This document shows positions 27,907 to 37,043 of a DNA stretch of 64,000 bases, in pieces. A model generated the notes under the pieces. The model was not told the origin of the DNA and made no database searches. It saw only the letters and a list, made by a program, of their open reading frames with translations. The stretch is from Salinimicrobium sp963739625 (GTDB lineage: Bacteria; Bacteroidota; Bacteroidia; Flavobacteriales; Flavobacteriaceae), in assembly GCA_963739625.1 (NCBI GenBank), contig CAVUAU010000007.1:124001-188000 (forward strand). Direction: 5' to 3'. The translations under genes and the position numbers were made by a program. Within the stretch, counting starts at the first letter, position 1, and each line of letters opens with the position of its first letter.

Positions 27907-29760
27907 CTATTCCAGAACCGAAAATATGATCTCAGAATCGTGATAAACAGTATGAGTTTGCTTTTGAAAATCTTCTTCTTTGGCTTCAAAGATGTTGTCT
28001 ACATAAGTCTGCGGATTCCTGTCTATTAACGGAAACCACGTGCTCTGCACCTGCACCTGGATCTTATGGCCTTTTTTGAAGGTATGGTGAATATCCTGAA
28101 GTTTTATATCAACTTCGGTCTTTTCATTGGGCACAAAAGGCTCGGGCTTAGAGAAACTGTTTCTAAACCTGCCGCGCATCACCTCACTTCTCACCATCAT
28201 ATGGTAGTTACTCATCTTCTGATAGTCCTGCGTTTCTTCAAAGTCTTCGGCATCTGGAGGGAAAACGTCGATCACCTTAACCACCCAGTCTGCAGCTGTA
28301 CCTGTAGTTGCCACCTGTAGTTTTGCAAGGATCTCCCCTGCCATCGTCATATCTTCGTCAAGAACTTCGGTTTCGTAAACAAGCACATCGGGACGGCGCG
28401 CCGCAAAACGTTGATCATCGGTCATATATTTTCGCGGAGTAAAGACCACCTTAATATCTTCGGAATACGGTACCGGCTTATTGGGATCGCTAATGAATTC
28501 TTCGGAACCATCTGTAGCTTGCTCTCCCAACTCCTCATTATCTGCCAGGTAAAATGACTTTTTTACCGCCGCTTTTGGAGGCCATGCTTCATAAGAATCC
28601 CATTGTTTGAGGCCCGTGTCGAACATGTAAGCTTCAGGAAGAATAGAAGAACCTTTTCCTCCCTCTTTTAAAAAGTGGTTGAAAAAGATAGTTTCCACAT
28701 TCTTTTGGTAATCCAGAGAAAGATTGTCGCCAAAGTAAACATTACCTATGGCCTGTCTTTCCTTTGTCCTGGCCCAGTCTCCATGGCTCCATGGTCCCAT
28801 CACGAGGATATTGTAGTTGTCACTCGTCTCTTCAATTCTCTCGTAAATATTGAAAGGCCCGTAAAGGTCTTCAGCATCAAAAAGTCCGCCCACGATCATC
28901 ACAGCCGGCTTCACGTCTTTCAAATGCTGAATAATTCCTCTTTTTTGCCAGAATTCGTCGTAGTTAGGATGTTCTTTAAGCTGTTGCCAGAAAACATTGT
29001 CCTCTTTGTAGTACTTATCGAGGTTGCCAAGAGGGCCGGCATCCAGAAAAAACTGGTACTGGTCTTTTGTTCCCAAATCCGGGAAATTGTACCAGGCTTC
29101 ATCTGCCGGTTTGTCTTTTTCATAGCCAAAAAGTGCGGTAGCATACCAGTAGCTTAACAGGTAGGCACCATTGTGATGGAAATCGTCGAAAAAGAAGTCA
29201 GAGATCGACGCCTGTGGAGAAACCGCCTTTAAAGCAGGATGTGAATCCAGGAGAGAATAGGTTGAATAGAAACCGGGATAAGAGATCCCCCAAATTCCGA
29301 CACGACCGTTGTTGTTTTTAACATTTTTGACCAGCCAGTCAATGGTGTCATAGGTATCACTTGCCTCATCCACCTGCTTTTTTCCTTTTTTCTTCGGAAT
29401 AAAAGCACGCATATTATCATAAACGCCTTCGCTCATCCACCGGCCGCGCACGTCCTGGTAAACGATGATGTTCCCTTGCTTCATAAGGAATTCATTAGGT
29501 CCTATTTTTGACCTGAATTGATCTTCACCATAGGGACGGGAGCTGTATGGGGTACGGCTCATCAAGATTGGATACTCCTTTGAAGTATCTTTGGGAGAAT
29601 AGATGGTGGTGTGGAGTTTTATGCCATCACGCATAACAATATCCACTTCGCGTTTGCTGTAATTTGCCGCTACGTCATAATCTGCTTCGGTTTGCGCTAT
29701 AACAGGAGCAGCAATAAGAAAGCAAATTATCAGAAGAAATGACTTTTTAAAGGAATTCAT
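27907..29760 (-). CDS. secreted S15-family peptidase / alpha-amino-acid ester hydrolase (CocE/NonD type)
   Basis: 617 residues from the ATG at 29760, which begins a signal peptide (M-N-S-F-K-K-S-F-L-L to V-I-A-Q); the open frame extends upstream without support. It has the alpha/beta-hydrolase motif G-I-S-Y-P-G with nucleophile Ser160, the Y-Q-D-V-R-G-R motif, the G-P-W-S-H-G histidine motif and a C-terminal jelly-roll domain (X-Pro peptidase C-terminal type). The family cleaves alpha-amino acid esters, acylated beta-lactams or X-Pro dipeptides. Last gene of the run that includes dsbD and tilS, 76 nt downstream of dsbD. Confidence 0.93.
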   Translation of the reverse strand: MNSFKKSFLLIICFLIAAPVIAQTEADYDVAANYSKREVDIVMRDGIKLHTTIYSPKDTSKEYPILMSRTPYSSRPYGEDQFRSKIGPNEFLMKQGNIIVYQDVRGRWMSEGVYDNMRAFIPKKKGKKQVDEASDTYDTIDWLVKNVKNNNGRVGIWGISYPGFYSTYSLLDSHPALKAVSPQASISDFFFDDFHHNGAYLLSYWYATALFGYEKDKPADEAWYNFPDLGTKDQYQFFLDAGPLGNLDKYYKEDNVFWQQLKEHPNYDEFWQKRGIIQHLKDVKPAVMIVGGLFDAEDLYGPFNIYERIEETSDNYNILVMGPWSHGDWARTKERQAIGNVYFGDNLSLDYQKNVETIFFNHFLKEGGKGSSILPEAYMFDTGLKQWDSYEAWPPKAAVKKSFYLADNEELGEQATDGSEEFISDPNKPVPYSEDIKVVFTPRKYMTDDQRFAARRPDVLVYETEVLDEDMTMAGEILAKLQVATTGTAADWVVKVIDVFPPDAEDFEETQDYQKMSNYHMMVRSEVMRGRFRNSFSKPEPFVPNEKTEVDIKLQDIHHTFKKGHKIQVQVQSTWFPLIDRNPQTYVDNIFEAKEEDFQKQTHTVYHDSEIIFSVLE

Positions 29761-29836
29761 ACTAAGGGGTTTGATTATTAAAGTCCCTAATATAGAAAAC
29801 TCCCATAAAAGCAGCACAAAAAGAATGGTGATCCTG

Positions 29837-31828
29837 CTACTTTTTAAATTTTAAGATCCCGTTAGAAAGCCACTCCAGATAGGCATCGGCATCGGGGGTG
29901 TATCCCACCGGTTCCTGCAACACATTCAAATTTGTATCCATGATCACGTAGTACGGTTGTGAATTGTTCCTGAAATTCTGGGTCTGGAAAGTGGCCCATT
30001 TATCGCCAATGGTGCGAATCTTTTTTATGTCACCGGTTGGTTTCACATAATTGAACTGCTCGTCTTCCGGAAGCTCCTCCCGGTCATCAACGTAAAGTGA
30101 GATCAAAACAAATTCATCACGCATCACATCAGAGACTGCCGGTTCACTCCACACCTGCTCCTCCATCTTTCTACAGTTTACACAGGCCCAGCCGGTAAAA
30201 TCCAGTAAAATAGGTTTGTTTTGAGCTTTTGCGGCTGCAAGGCCTTCTTCAAAATCGTGATATGCCTCAAGACCAAGAGGTCCCTCGGTCTCCTTATCAT
30301 AGACGCTGTAAAATAATGGAGGCGGAAAGCCACTCAACAGCTTCAGGTTAGCGTAAGAAGTATTGGAAAGTCCCGGAATAAGGTAAGCCACAAACGCGAG
30401 AGTAATAAAGCCGAGTAACAATCTGCCCTTGCCCAATTTTGTTTTGGGGCCGTCATGCGGAAATCTTATGATGCCAAACAAATACAGCAACAGCCCTATT
30501 CCAACAACAACCCAGATTCCTATGAAGATCTCTCTTTTCAAGATTCCCCAGTGCTCTACAAGATCTGCATTAGATAAGAATTTGAAAGCCAGGGCAAGTT
30601 CTATGAAACCCAGTACTACTTTAACCGAATTCAACCAGCCGCCACTTTTTGGAAGGGAATTGAGCCAGTTTGGAAAAAGTGCGAACAGGGCAAAAGGTAA
30701 GGCCAGGGCCAGTCCAAAGCCTCCCATTCCAAAGGTAAGTTGCATTGCACCACCATCTGTAGTCAGGGAGCTTCCCAATAGAGATCCCAGGATTGGTCCC
30801 GTACAGGAGAATGATACAATGGCCAGGGTGAGGGCCATAAAGAACACGCCAACAACACCTCCAAAACTTGAGGCTTTGTCGTCCATTTTATTACTCCACG
30901 AACTGGGCAATGTGATCTCATAATATCCGAAAAAGGAAAAAGCAAAAATGATAAAAATGATGAAAAAGACGATGTTCAGCGTTACGTTTGTCGAGATATT
31001 ATTCAGGATCTCGGGGTTCACCGAGTCTAGTAAATGGAAAGGTAAGCTGAGTAACAAATAGATCAAAAAGATAAAAACACCATACATGACCGCGTTTATA
31101 AGTCCGCGTTTTTTTGTTCTTGCCCCTTTAGTAAAAAAGGAGACTGTTAGCGGGATCATAGGAAAAACACACGGAGTAAGCAAGGCAATCAAACCGCCTA
31201 TGAACCCAAGAAAGAACAGGCTTAGAAAGCCGGTTTCTTCCTCTTCTCCTACTTCTGCCTTTCCGAAGTTTTCCAATCCAAGGTTAAGAGCCGCGGTCTT
31301 TGCACGATCTTCATCAGAAACTGCCACATCCTTATTTCCTTCTTCCACTTTTCCGGAAAGGGAAAGCGTAAAAGGCACTGTGTCTGGCGCAAGACATTGC
31401 TCATCATCACATGCCTGGAAAAGCACCTGCGCCTCAATAGTTGGATCTGCGCCCGGCTTCACCTTGATCTTTTGCACAAAAGTTGCCGCATCTTCAAAGT
31501 ACTTAATATCCATTTCAAAAACAGGATCAAAGACTGCAGGCAAATCGGGTTCTACGGTAGAACCCACAAGTTCATAAGCAGCTTCTTCCTGGTTAAAACT
31601 GAATTCTGTAGGGAAAGGCCCTCCTTCTTCGGGCTCTTCCTGAGAATAAAAATGCCATCCTTGTTCAAGCGTAGCCTTAAAAATGAGGTTATAAATTGAA
31701 TCGTTTTCCTGCTCAACAGAGGCTTCCCAGGTAACAGGTTTCTTGATCTCGTCCTGCTGTTCTCCAAAAACCTGAGCCTGGACTCCAAAAGTGACTATAA
31801 AAAGTAGAAAAGAAAGTAAATTTCTCAT
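29837..31828 (-). CDS. dsbD: thiol:disulfide interchange protein DsbD
   Basis: A 663-residue protein: signal peptide, N-terminal periplasmic domain with cysteines C-D-D-E-Q-C near residue 147, eight or so transmembrane segments in the middle (L-T-P-C-V-F-P-M-I-P and S-C-T-G-P-I with the redox cysteines), then a thioredoxin-like C-terminal domain with C-V-N-C (Cys549, Cys552). It moves electrons from cytoplasmic thioredoxin to the periplasm. Its ATG overlaps the tilS stop (ATGA), which suggests translational coupling. Confidence 0.96.
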   Translation of the reverse strand: MRNLLSFLLFIVTFGVQAQVFGEQQDEIKKPVTWEASVEQENDSIYNLIFKATLEQGWHFYSQEEPEEGGPFPTEFSFNQEEAAYELVGSTVEPDLPAVFDPVFEMDIKYFEDAATFVQKIKVKPGADPTIEAQVLFQACDDEQCLAPDTVPFTLSLSGKVEEGNKDVAVSDEDRAKTAALNLGLENFGKAEVGEEEETGFLSLFFLGFIGGLIALLTPCVFPMIPLTVSFFTKGARTKKRGLINAVMYGVFIFLIYLLLSLPFHLLDSVNPEILNNISTNVTLNIVFFIIFIIFAFSFFGYYEITLPSSWSNKMDDKASSFGGVVGVFFMALTLAIVSFSCTGPILGSLLGSSLTTDGGAMQLTFGMGGFGLALALPFALFALFPNWLNSLPKSGGWLNSVKVVLGFIELALAFKFLSNADLVEHWGILKREIFIGIWVVVGIGLLLYLFGIIRFPHDGPKTKLGKGRLLLGFITLAFVAYLIPGLSNTSYANLKLLSGFPPPLFYSVYDKETEGPLGLEAYHDFEEGLAAAKAQNKPILLDFTGWACVNCRKMEEQVWSEPAVSDVMRDEFVLISLYVDDREELPEDEQFNYVKPTGDIKKIRTIGDKWATFQTQNFRNNSQPYYVIMDTNLNVLQEPVGYTPDADAYLEWLSNGILKFKK

Positions 31829-33135
31829 GATGTATAAGTTAATCTCAAAATCGATTTGGTGTCATCTGTAATTGCGAACCTTGCGTCTGGCCGTCGCCCC
31901 ACCACCCACACAATATCATTATGGGAGCAGAGCAGCCAACAATTCTCTTTCTCGGGCAAAGATAGCTTCTCGTCTTTGAAAAATTTGCTAAGCTTCTTTT
32001 TTCCTTTCATCCCGAACGGATAAAAGTAGTCGCCCTCATGCCACTTCCTTACAGTGAGTGGGAACTGCAACTTCTCTTTATCGACAAAAATAACATTTTG
32101 TGTTGCTTCAGAAAGTTCTTCAACTGCCTCAATATAAAAAGTTCCCATGGGCAGCATCACTACTTCTTCCTCTTCAGAAATGCCAAATTTCTTCTTAATT
32201 TCCGAAGGAACAGTGGTAAGCAGCAGCTCTTCCCTATCCTTTACCAGGCGATGGGTGCTGGAACAAACCATTTTCCCCGACTGTGCCTCAAGAAGATCGT
32301 AAACATCATTCCATTCGGTAAACCCGAAGGCCTTGAAAAGTTCATAAAGCACCGCTTTTAAATTGGGAATGGTCTTGAGCATCTTGATCTTAAAGCTGTA
32401 GCCGTAATCTTCTTCTTTGGCTATTCGCGGAAAGATGGCCGAAATATAATCATCAATAAGCGCAGCACTTTGCTGTAGATAAGTTTGTGTTTTCGTAAAA
32501 CTTTCCAACAGCTGCGGATTCATTTCTTCCAGCTTCGGAATGAGCTCATGCCTCACCTTGTTTCTAAGGTATTTGACAGAAGCGTTACTACTGTCTTCCC
32601 GCCATTTCAAATGAGAGTTGCGGGCGTAATCTTCTATTTCCTTTCTGGAAAAAGGCAATAAGGGCCGAACAATAAACCCGGTTGATGCCGGGATGCCTGT
32701 GAGGCCGTCTAAGCCTGTTCCTCTCACAAAATTGATAAGTACCGTTTCAAGATTGTCATTGGAATGGTGTGCGGTAAGCACATGATCAAACTGCAAAGTA
32801 TCCCTTAAGCTATCAAACCATTGATACCTAAGTTCCCGTGCCGCCATTTGAATGGAGATCTTCTTTTCCCTGGCATAGGCTTCGGTTTCAAAACTTTCAA
32901 TAAAAACCTCGAGGTCCAGAGCATCGGCAAGTTCGGTGACAAAGATCTCGTCCCCATCGCTCTCCTTATCACGAAGGTTAAAGTTACAGTGTGCCAATGC
33001 AATATCAAGGTTGGATTCTTTGCACAGGTGTGTTAATACCACGCTGTCAACCCCACCGCTTACGGCAATAAGTATCTTCCCGGTTTCAAGTTGTGGAAAG
33101 GTCGAATGCAGGTGATTTTGGAAAGGTAATAACAT
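31825..33135 (-). CDS. tilS: tRNA(Ile)-lysidine synthase
   Basis: 436 residues from the ATG at 33135. The PP-loop S-G-G-V-D-S lies at residues 26-31, the normal place, which is why the much longer upstream extension is rejected. N-type ATP pyrophosphatase domain with H-H-S-N-D-N-L-E-T, then the TilS C-terminal domains (K-G-K-K-K-L-S-K-F-F-K-D-E-K). It makes lysidine at C34 of the tRNA that reads AUA. The stop overlaps the dsbD start by ATGA; pabB ends 68 nt upstream. Confidence 0.97.
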   Translation of the reverse strand: MLLPFQNHLHSTFPQLETGKILIAVSGGVDSVVLTHLCKESNLDIALAHCNFNLRDKESDGDEIFVTELADALDLEVFIESFETEAYAREKKISIQMAARELRYQWFDSLRDTLQFDHVLTAHHSNDNLETVLINFVRGTGLDGLTGIPASTGFIVRPLLPFSRKEIEDYARNSHLKWREDSSNASVKYLRNKVRHELIPKLEEMNPQLLESFTKTQTYLQQSAALIDDYISAIFPRIAKEEDYGYSFKIKMLKTIPNLKAVLYELFKAFGFTEWNDVYDLLEAQSGKMVCSSTHRLVKDREELLLTTVPSEIKKKFGISEEEEVVMLPMGTFYIEAVEELSEATQNVIFVDKEKLQFPLTVRKWHEGDYFYPFGMKGKKKLSKFFKDEKLSLPEKENCWLLCSHNDIVWVVGRRPDARFAITDDTKSILRLTYTS

Positions 33136-33203
33136 ATAGCCCAAATATACCAAAAAAGGCCATTTTAGAGCCCGGTTTACCGACAGTTTAAGGTTAGCCG
33201 GTT

Positions 33204-34514
33204 TTAAAGATCTCTTTTCTCCAAAACCTGCCTCAATGCCCTTGCTTTTACCAGGCACTCCTCATATTCCATCAATGGAATAGATTTGGCTGTGATCGCT
33301 CCACCAACAGAAAAGGAAACATATTTAGTTTGTTGGTTGTACAGGATACTTCTTATCACCACATTGAAGTCGAAATCGCCTGTGGGTGTAAAGTAACCTA
33401 GGGCTCCACTGTAGACCCCGCGTTTGCTCTCTTCCAGTTCCTCGATAAGCTTCATGGCCATCAATTTTGGAGCTCCGGTCATACTGCCCATGGGAAAACT
33501 GCTTTTGATCACTTCTACCGCAGGTATACCGCTTGCCACTTCTGCCTTTACCGTGGAGATCATTTGGTGTACCTGTTCAAAGCTGTAAATCTTACAAAGC
33601 TCTTCCACCCTAACCGATCCTTTTTTTGCCACTTTTGAGAGGTCATTTCTCACCAGGTCAACGATCATTACGTTCTCTGACCGCTCTTTTTGGTCTTTTT
33701 CAAGCTGTTCTGCCAGGCGCCTGTCTTCCTCGGGAGCGAGTGCCCGGGCAGCAGTTCCCTTGATGGGCTGTGAAATAATTGTTGCTCCTTTTTTCTGAAG
33801 GTATCGCTCGGGAGAAGCCGACATGACATAAAACTGCTCCAGCCTTACAAAAGCGGCAAAAGGAGGCCTTGAAATGTCATTTAGTTCACGATATACCCCG
33901 AGAGGTTCAATCTCTGTGTCTTCTGCGAAAAATTCCTGGCAGAAATTGGCCTCATAAATATCGCCGCGCTGGATGTGCCCCAGCAGATGAATCACCTTTA
34001 CCAGGTAATCTTCTTTTGATATCCTTGGCTTCAGTTTTACTGGTTCTTTAGCTGTCTCAGTTTTTTCCTTTTTCGAAGTTTGCAGGCTTTCAATTTCTTT
34101 AATATCCTCTTCTATTTCGTCATCTACCATGCGCAGGTAATGCACCTCTATTTCCTCATTTTTAAGCAGGAAAAGTTTCTTCGGCTGAAAGAAATAAAGA
34201 TCAGGAAAATTGAGCCCGTCATTATTTTCCGAAGAAAGCCTTTCCACATCATTTTTGAGGTCATAAGAAAGATAACCAAAGATCCAGTCGGCAGTGTTTT
34301 CCTGGTATTCCTGCAGCCGGTCAAAGGCACCCGCGGCCGAAGTTTTTATAGCCGTAAAGGCTTCCACCGCCAAAACAGCTTCATAATTCCGGTAATCTTG
34401 CGGATAGTTGTTGCTGTCCAGCCACACCACCTGCTCAAACTGGCGTGACCACTCTAAAAGTGCATTTTTGAAGCTGCTTATGTCTTTTATTTCGAACTTT
34501 CGGGAGGTGCGCAC
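33204..34514 (-). CDS. pabB: para-aminobenzoate synthase component I (anthranilate synthase family)
   Basis: A 436-residue chorismate-binding enzyme. Typical motifs are Y-E-A-N-F-C-Q-E-F, S-P-E-R-Y, P-I-K-G-T-A-A-R (the Lys of PIKGT is the PabB-type nucleophile), S-E-N-V-M-I-V-D-L-V-R-N-D-L and G-S-M-T-G-A-P-K. It converts chorismate with ammonia to aminodeoxychorismate for folate synthesis. The apparent start is GTG at 34514, overlapping the stop of the FMN reductase by one base (TAGTG). No pabA or pabC is in view. The choice of pabB over trpE rests on the PIKGT motif. Confidence 0.93.
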   Translation of the reverse strand: MRTSRKFEIKDISSFKNALLEWSRQFEQVVWLDSNNYPQDYRNYEAVLAVEAFTAIKTSAAGAFDRLQEYQENTADWIFGYLSYDLKNDVERLSSENNDGLNFPDLYFFQPKKLFLLKNEEIEVHYLRMVDDEIEEDIKEIESLQTSKKEKTETAKEPVKLKPRISKEDYLVKVIHLLGHIQRGDIYEANFCQEFFAEDTEIEPLGVYRELNDISRPPFAAFVRLEQFYVMSASPERYLQKKGATIISQPIKGTAARALAPEEDRRLAEQLEKDQKERSENVMIVDLVRNDLSKVAKKGSVRVEELCKIYSFEQVHQMISTVKAEVASGIPAVEVIKSSFPMGSMTGAPKLMAMKLIEELEESKRGVYSGALGYFTPTGDFDFNVVIRSILYNQQTKYVSFSVGGAITAKSIPLMEYEECLVKARALRQVLEKRDL

Positions 34515-35060
34515 TATTCGGCTTCAGTTATTTGGTGAGAAAAAGAAGAAACTACATCGGCCACACCCCTTTCAAATACCTCATTCACGATCTCTCCCTT
34601 TTCGGAATCGAAGTTTTCATAAAACTGCGGAAGACTAAAACTCTCCAGGATCTCGGCTCCATGCCGCGGCAGCCTGCTCTTACAGTAATCTAATGCTGCA
34701 GCTCCTCCTCTTTTTCCTGGGGAAGTACTCATCAATAACAGCTTTTTTTGCTGAAGAAACTGCCTGTCCACCCGCGAAAGCCAATCAATGATATTCTTGA
34801 AAAATCCTGAAACATTAGCCATTATATTCGTTTACGGCAATGATAAGTGCAGGAAAGCTTTCAATTTTCTCGTAGAGGAATTTTACATCCTGCGGGATAC
34901 CCTCTTTCTCCAGCACGATACTGTACATAGGAATGTGCAGTTCTCTCAGGTTAAGTACCTCTACTTCATGTTCGCTAATGCGTCGGGTGACATTATGAAT
35001 CAACTGCTGGTTGATAGAAGTGGGGCTGTTGGAGCCGGCAAAAGCAAGAATTTTGTTCAT
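34514..35060 (-). CDS. NAD(P)H-dependent FMN reductase family protein (one frameshift)
   Basis: 181 residues when the two frames are joined. The N-terminal flavodoxin-like loop L-A-F-A-G-S-N-S-P-T-S-I-N binds FMN phosphate. The middle reads A-V-N-E-Y-N and then N-V-S-G-F-F-K-N-I-I-D-W-L-S-R, the classic dimer/flavin motif, but one extra base (plus-strand CC at 34819-34820) inserts a stop. The family reduces FMN or quinones with NAD(P)H; the exact substrate is unknown. ATG at 35060. The stop overlaps the GTG of pabB. Confidence 0.9.
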
Positions 35061-35132
35061 ACGGGATGTTTTGCCAAAAATACGAAACAGGATCCACTTC
35101 ATTTTTGCCCTTTTTAAGCTGAAATATTGTCT

Positions 35133-35140
35133 TACCTTTG
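35133..35140 (+). promoter_or_regulatory. -7 promoter box TACCTTTG for the helicase gene
   Basis: Exact TAnnTTTG match, 19 nt before the TTG start at 35160. Because it lies downstream of the other possible TTG start at 35127, it favours the shorter protein. Confidence 0.5.
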
Positions 35141-35159
35141 GCGGTTTAAAACCAATAAT

Positions 35160-36509
35160 TTGACTTTTCAGGATCTTAATCTTAACACTCCGCTTCTCAA
35201 TGCTTTAGATGAGCTGGGAATCTCCACTCCTACTCCAATCCAGGAGCAAAGTTCCCCGGTAATTCTTTCGGGAAGAGATATGTTGGGCATCGCACAAACC
35301 GGTACAGGAAAGACCCTTGCCTATCTTCTGCCCCTCCTCAAGATGCTGAAGTATTCAGAGCAAAAGAATCCGCGAGTCCTCATTTTAGTACCTACGCGCG
35401 AACTCGTTGTGCAGGTTGTTGAAGAGCTTGAGAAGACCACTAAATACATAAATGTTAGGATTGCCGCCATTTACGGAGGCACCAATATTAATACTCAGCG
35501 TCAGCTGGTTGCACAGGGGCAGGACATTATTGTTGCCACCCCGGGCCGGCTCTATGATCTCGCGATCAATAGAGATTTACAACTAAAGTCTGTTCAAAAA
35601 TTGGTGATAGATGAGGTCGACGTGATGCTTGATCTTGGATTTCGTTTTCAGTTGAACAACATCCTGGAACTACTGCCACAAAGCAGGCAAAATATCATGT
35701 TTTCTGCAACAATGACTGCGGGAGTCGAAAAGCTCATCACAGATTACTTTAAAAATCCTGTCAAAGTCTCAGTGGCTGCCAGCGGAGCACCCCTGGAAAA
35801 TATCCACCAACAGCTGTTTGAAGTACCCAACTTCTATACTAAGATCAATTTACTGAAGTCTTTGTTAGAGGATCGTGAGCAGTATCATAAAGTGCTCATC
35901 TTTGCCGCTAACAAGCGTATGGCCGATCGTCTTTTTGAGAATATTGACAAAGCTTTCCCCGAGGAAGCCGCCGTGATACATTCTAATAAGACGCAGAATT
36001 ACAGGTTGAGAAGCATAAGGCAATTTGGCGACGGCTTTTGTAGAATTCTCGTCGCTACAGATGTTATGGCACGTGGTCTCGATATTGAACATGTTAGCCA
36101 CGTGATCAACTTTGATACCCCGGCTTATCCTGAAAATTATATTCACAGAATTGGTCGTACCGGAAGGGCCGAAAAAGAAGGTGAGGCTATCTTGTTTTCA
36201 ACACCTTCAGAAAAAGACGCTTTAGAAGACATTGAACGTCTAATGGACCAAAAAATTGAAGTGCATGCGCTGCCGCAGGAGGTAGAGATCTCTACAGAAC
36301 TCCTTCCGGAAGAAAGACCGGATGCGCCGGAGATCAACAATCCTTCAAAATTTACGGATGAAGATGCACCCGGTCCCGCTTTTCACGAGAAAAAGGAGAA
36401 AAACCAAAAAGTTAATCTTGGGGGCTCCTATAGAAGAGAGATCAAGAAGAAATACAAAAAGCCCAAGACCAGGGGAGACAAAAACTTCAATCGCAGGAAA
36501 AAGAAGTAA
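35160..36509 (+). CDS. DEAD-box RNA helicase family protein
   Basis: About 449 residues. All helicase motifs are visible: Q motif (T-P-T-P-I-Q), motif I A-Q-T-G-T-G-K-T, Ia P-T-R-E-L, motif II D-E-V-D instead of D-E-A-D, motif III S-A-T, and motif VI H-R-I-G-R-T-G-R. The C-terminal 50 residues are Lys/Arg-rich (K-K-K-Y-K-K-P-K) and likely bind RNA non-specifically. Start TTG at 35160 (M-T-F-Q-D-L-N-L) fits family N-termini and the promoter box. Role: RNA unwinding in ribosome assembly or decay, family-based. Confidence 0.95.
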   Translation: MTFQDLNLNTPLLNALDELGISTPTPIQEQSSPVILSGRDMLGIAQTGTGKTLAYLLPLLKMLKYSEQKNPRVLILVPTRELVVQVVEELEKTTKYINVRIAAIYGGTNINTQRQLVAQGQDIIVATPGRLYDLAINRDLQLKSVQKLVIDEVDVMLDLGFRFQLNNILELLPQSRQNIMFSATMTAGVEKLITDYFKNPVKVSVAASGAPLENIHQQLFEVPNFYTKINLLKSLLEDREQYHKVLIFAANKRMADRLFENIDKAFPEEAAVIHSNKTQNYRLRSIRQFGDGFCRILVATDVMARGLDIEHVSHVINFDTPAYPENYIHRIGRTGRAEKEGEAILFSTPSEKDALEDIERLMDQKIEVHALPQEVEISTELLPEERPDAPEINNPSKFTDEDAPGPAFHEKKEKNQKVNLGGSYRREIKKKYKKPKTRGDKNFNRRKKK

Positions 36510-37043
36510 TAAAATCTGACACTCTCACATAAAAATCCTTTCCCATGGTTGTTAAGGTTTTCCTTAAATAAGATCTTTTTTTAGAAGTTCTTTAGCACAA
36601 TAGATTTCTCCGGCTCGTTGCCGGAGATGGCTTAATTTTCTCCTCTATATATCTTAAAGCAGATTAGGCAAACGCATCGGAAGCCTTGTTTTTAACTTTG
36701 TCCTGTTTTTTCGCCGGTATCCATAAATGCTCCTCCTCATTATTCTCTTCGTTTCCTGATTTTCTGCTGAAACAAAAGGGTTCGGAAGGCATAAATCCCC
36801 TTCAATATTTACTCTGACCACTAAATTATTGCCGTAAAAGAGTTACTTTTTTGACGGTAAACGAATTTCTTTTCCTCTTAAACCTCGATTTTTAAAGGCC
36901 CCGAAAAAAATATTACTAATGATCATTAAATTCTAATGAATTGATTGCTAGAATTTAAAGTAATTATATTAATTTTAACTTAAATGCCCCTCCTCAAAAT
37001 TTTATGACAGTTCCTTTTTAGAGGCACATAACCTACCTCTGGT
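36510..37043. other. 534-bp intergenic region without a recognised gene
   Basis: I see no supported coding frame. The only structure is a 7-bp hairpin CTCCGGC/GCCGGAG at 36608-36626 without a T-run. The last 60 bases before the PAS kinase hold an A/T-rich stretch and TACCTCTG (about 37034), a two-mismatch relative of the -7 box. The length allows a regulatory RNA or a long leader, but nothing specific supports one. Confidence 0.5.

Noticed and set aside
33136..33258. N-terminal extension of tilS
   Set aside because: It would place the PP-loop about 67 residues in instead of about 26 and overlap pabB; the ATG at 33135 fits the family.
36608..36626. Hairpin CTCCGGC/GCCGGAG as the terminator of the helicase gene
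   Set aside because: It lies about 100 nt after the stop and has no T-run, so I kept it only as a note in the intergenic entry.
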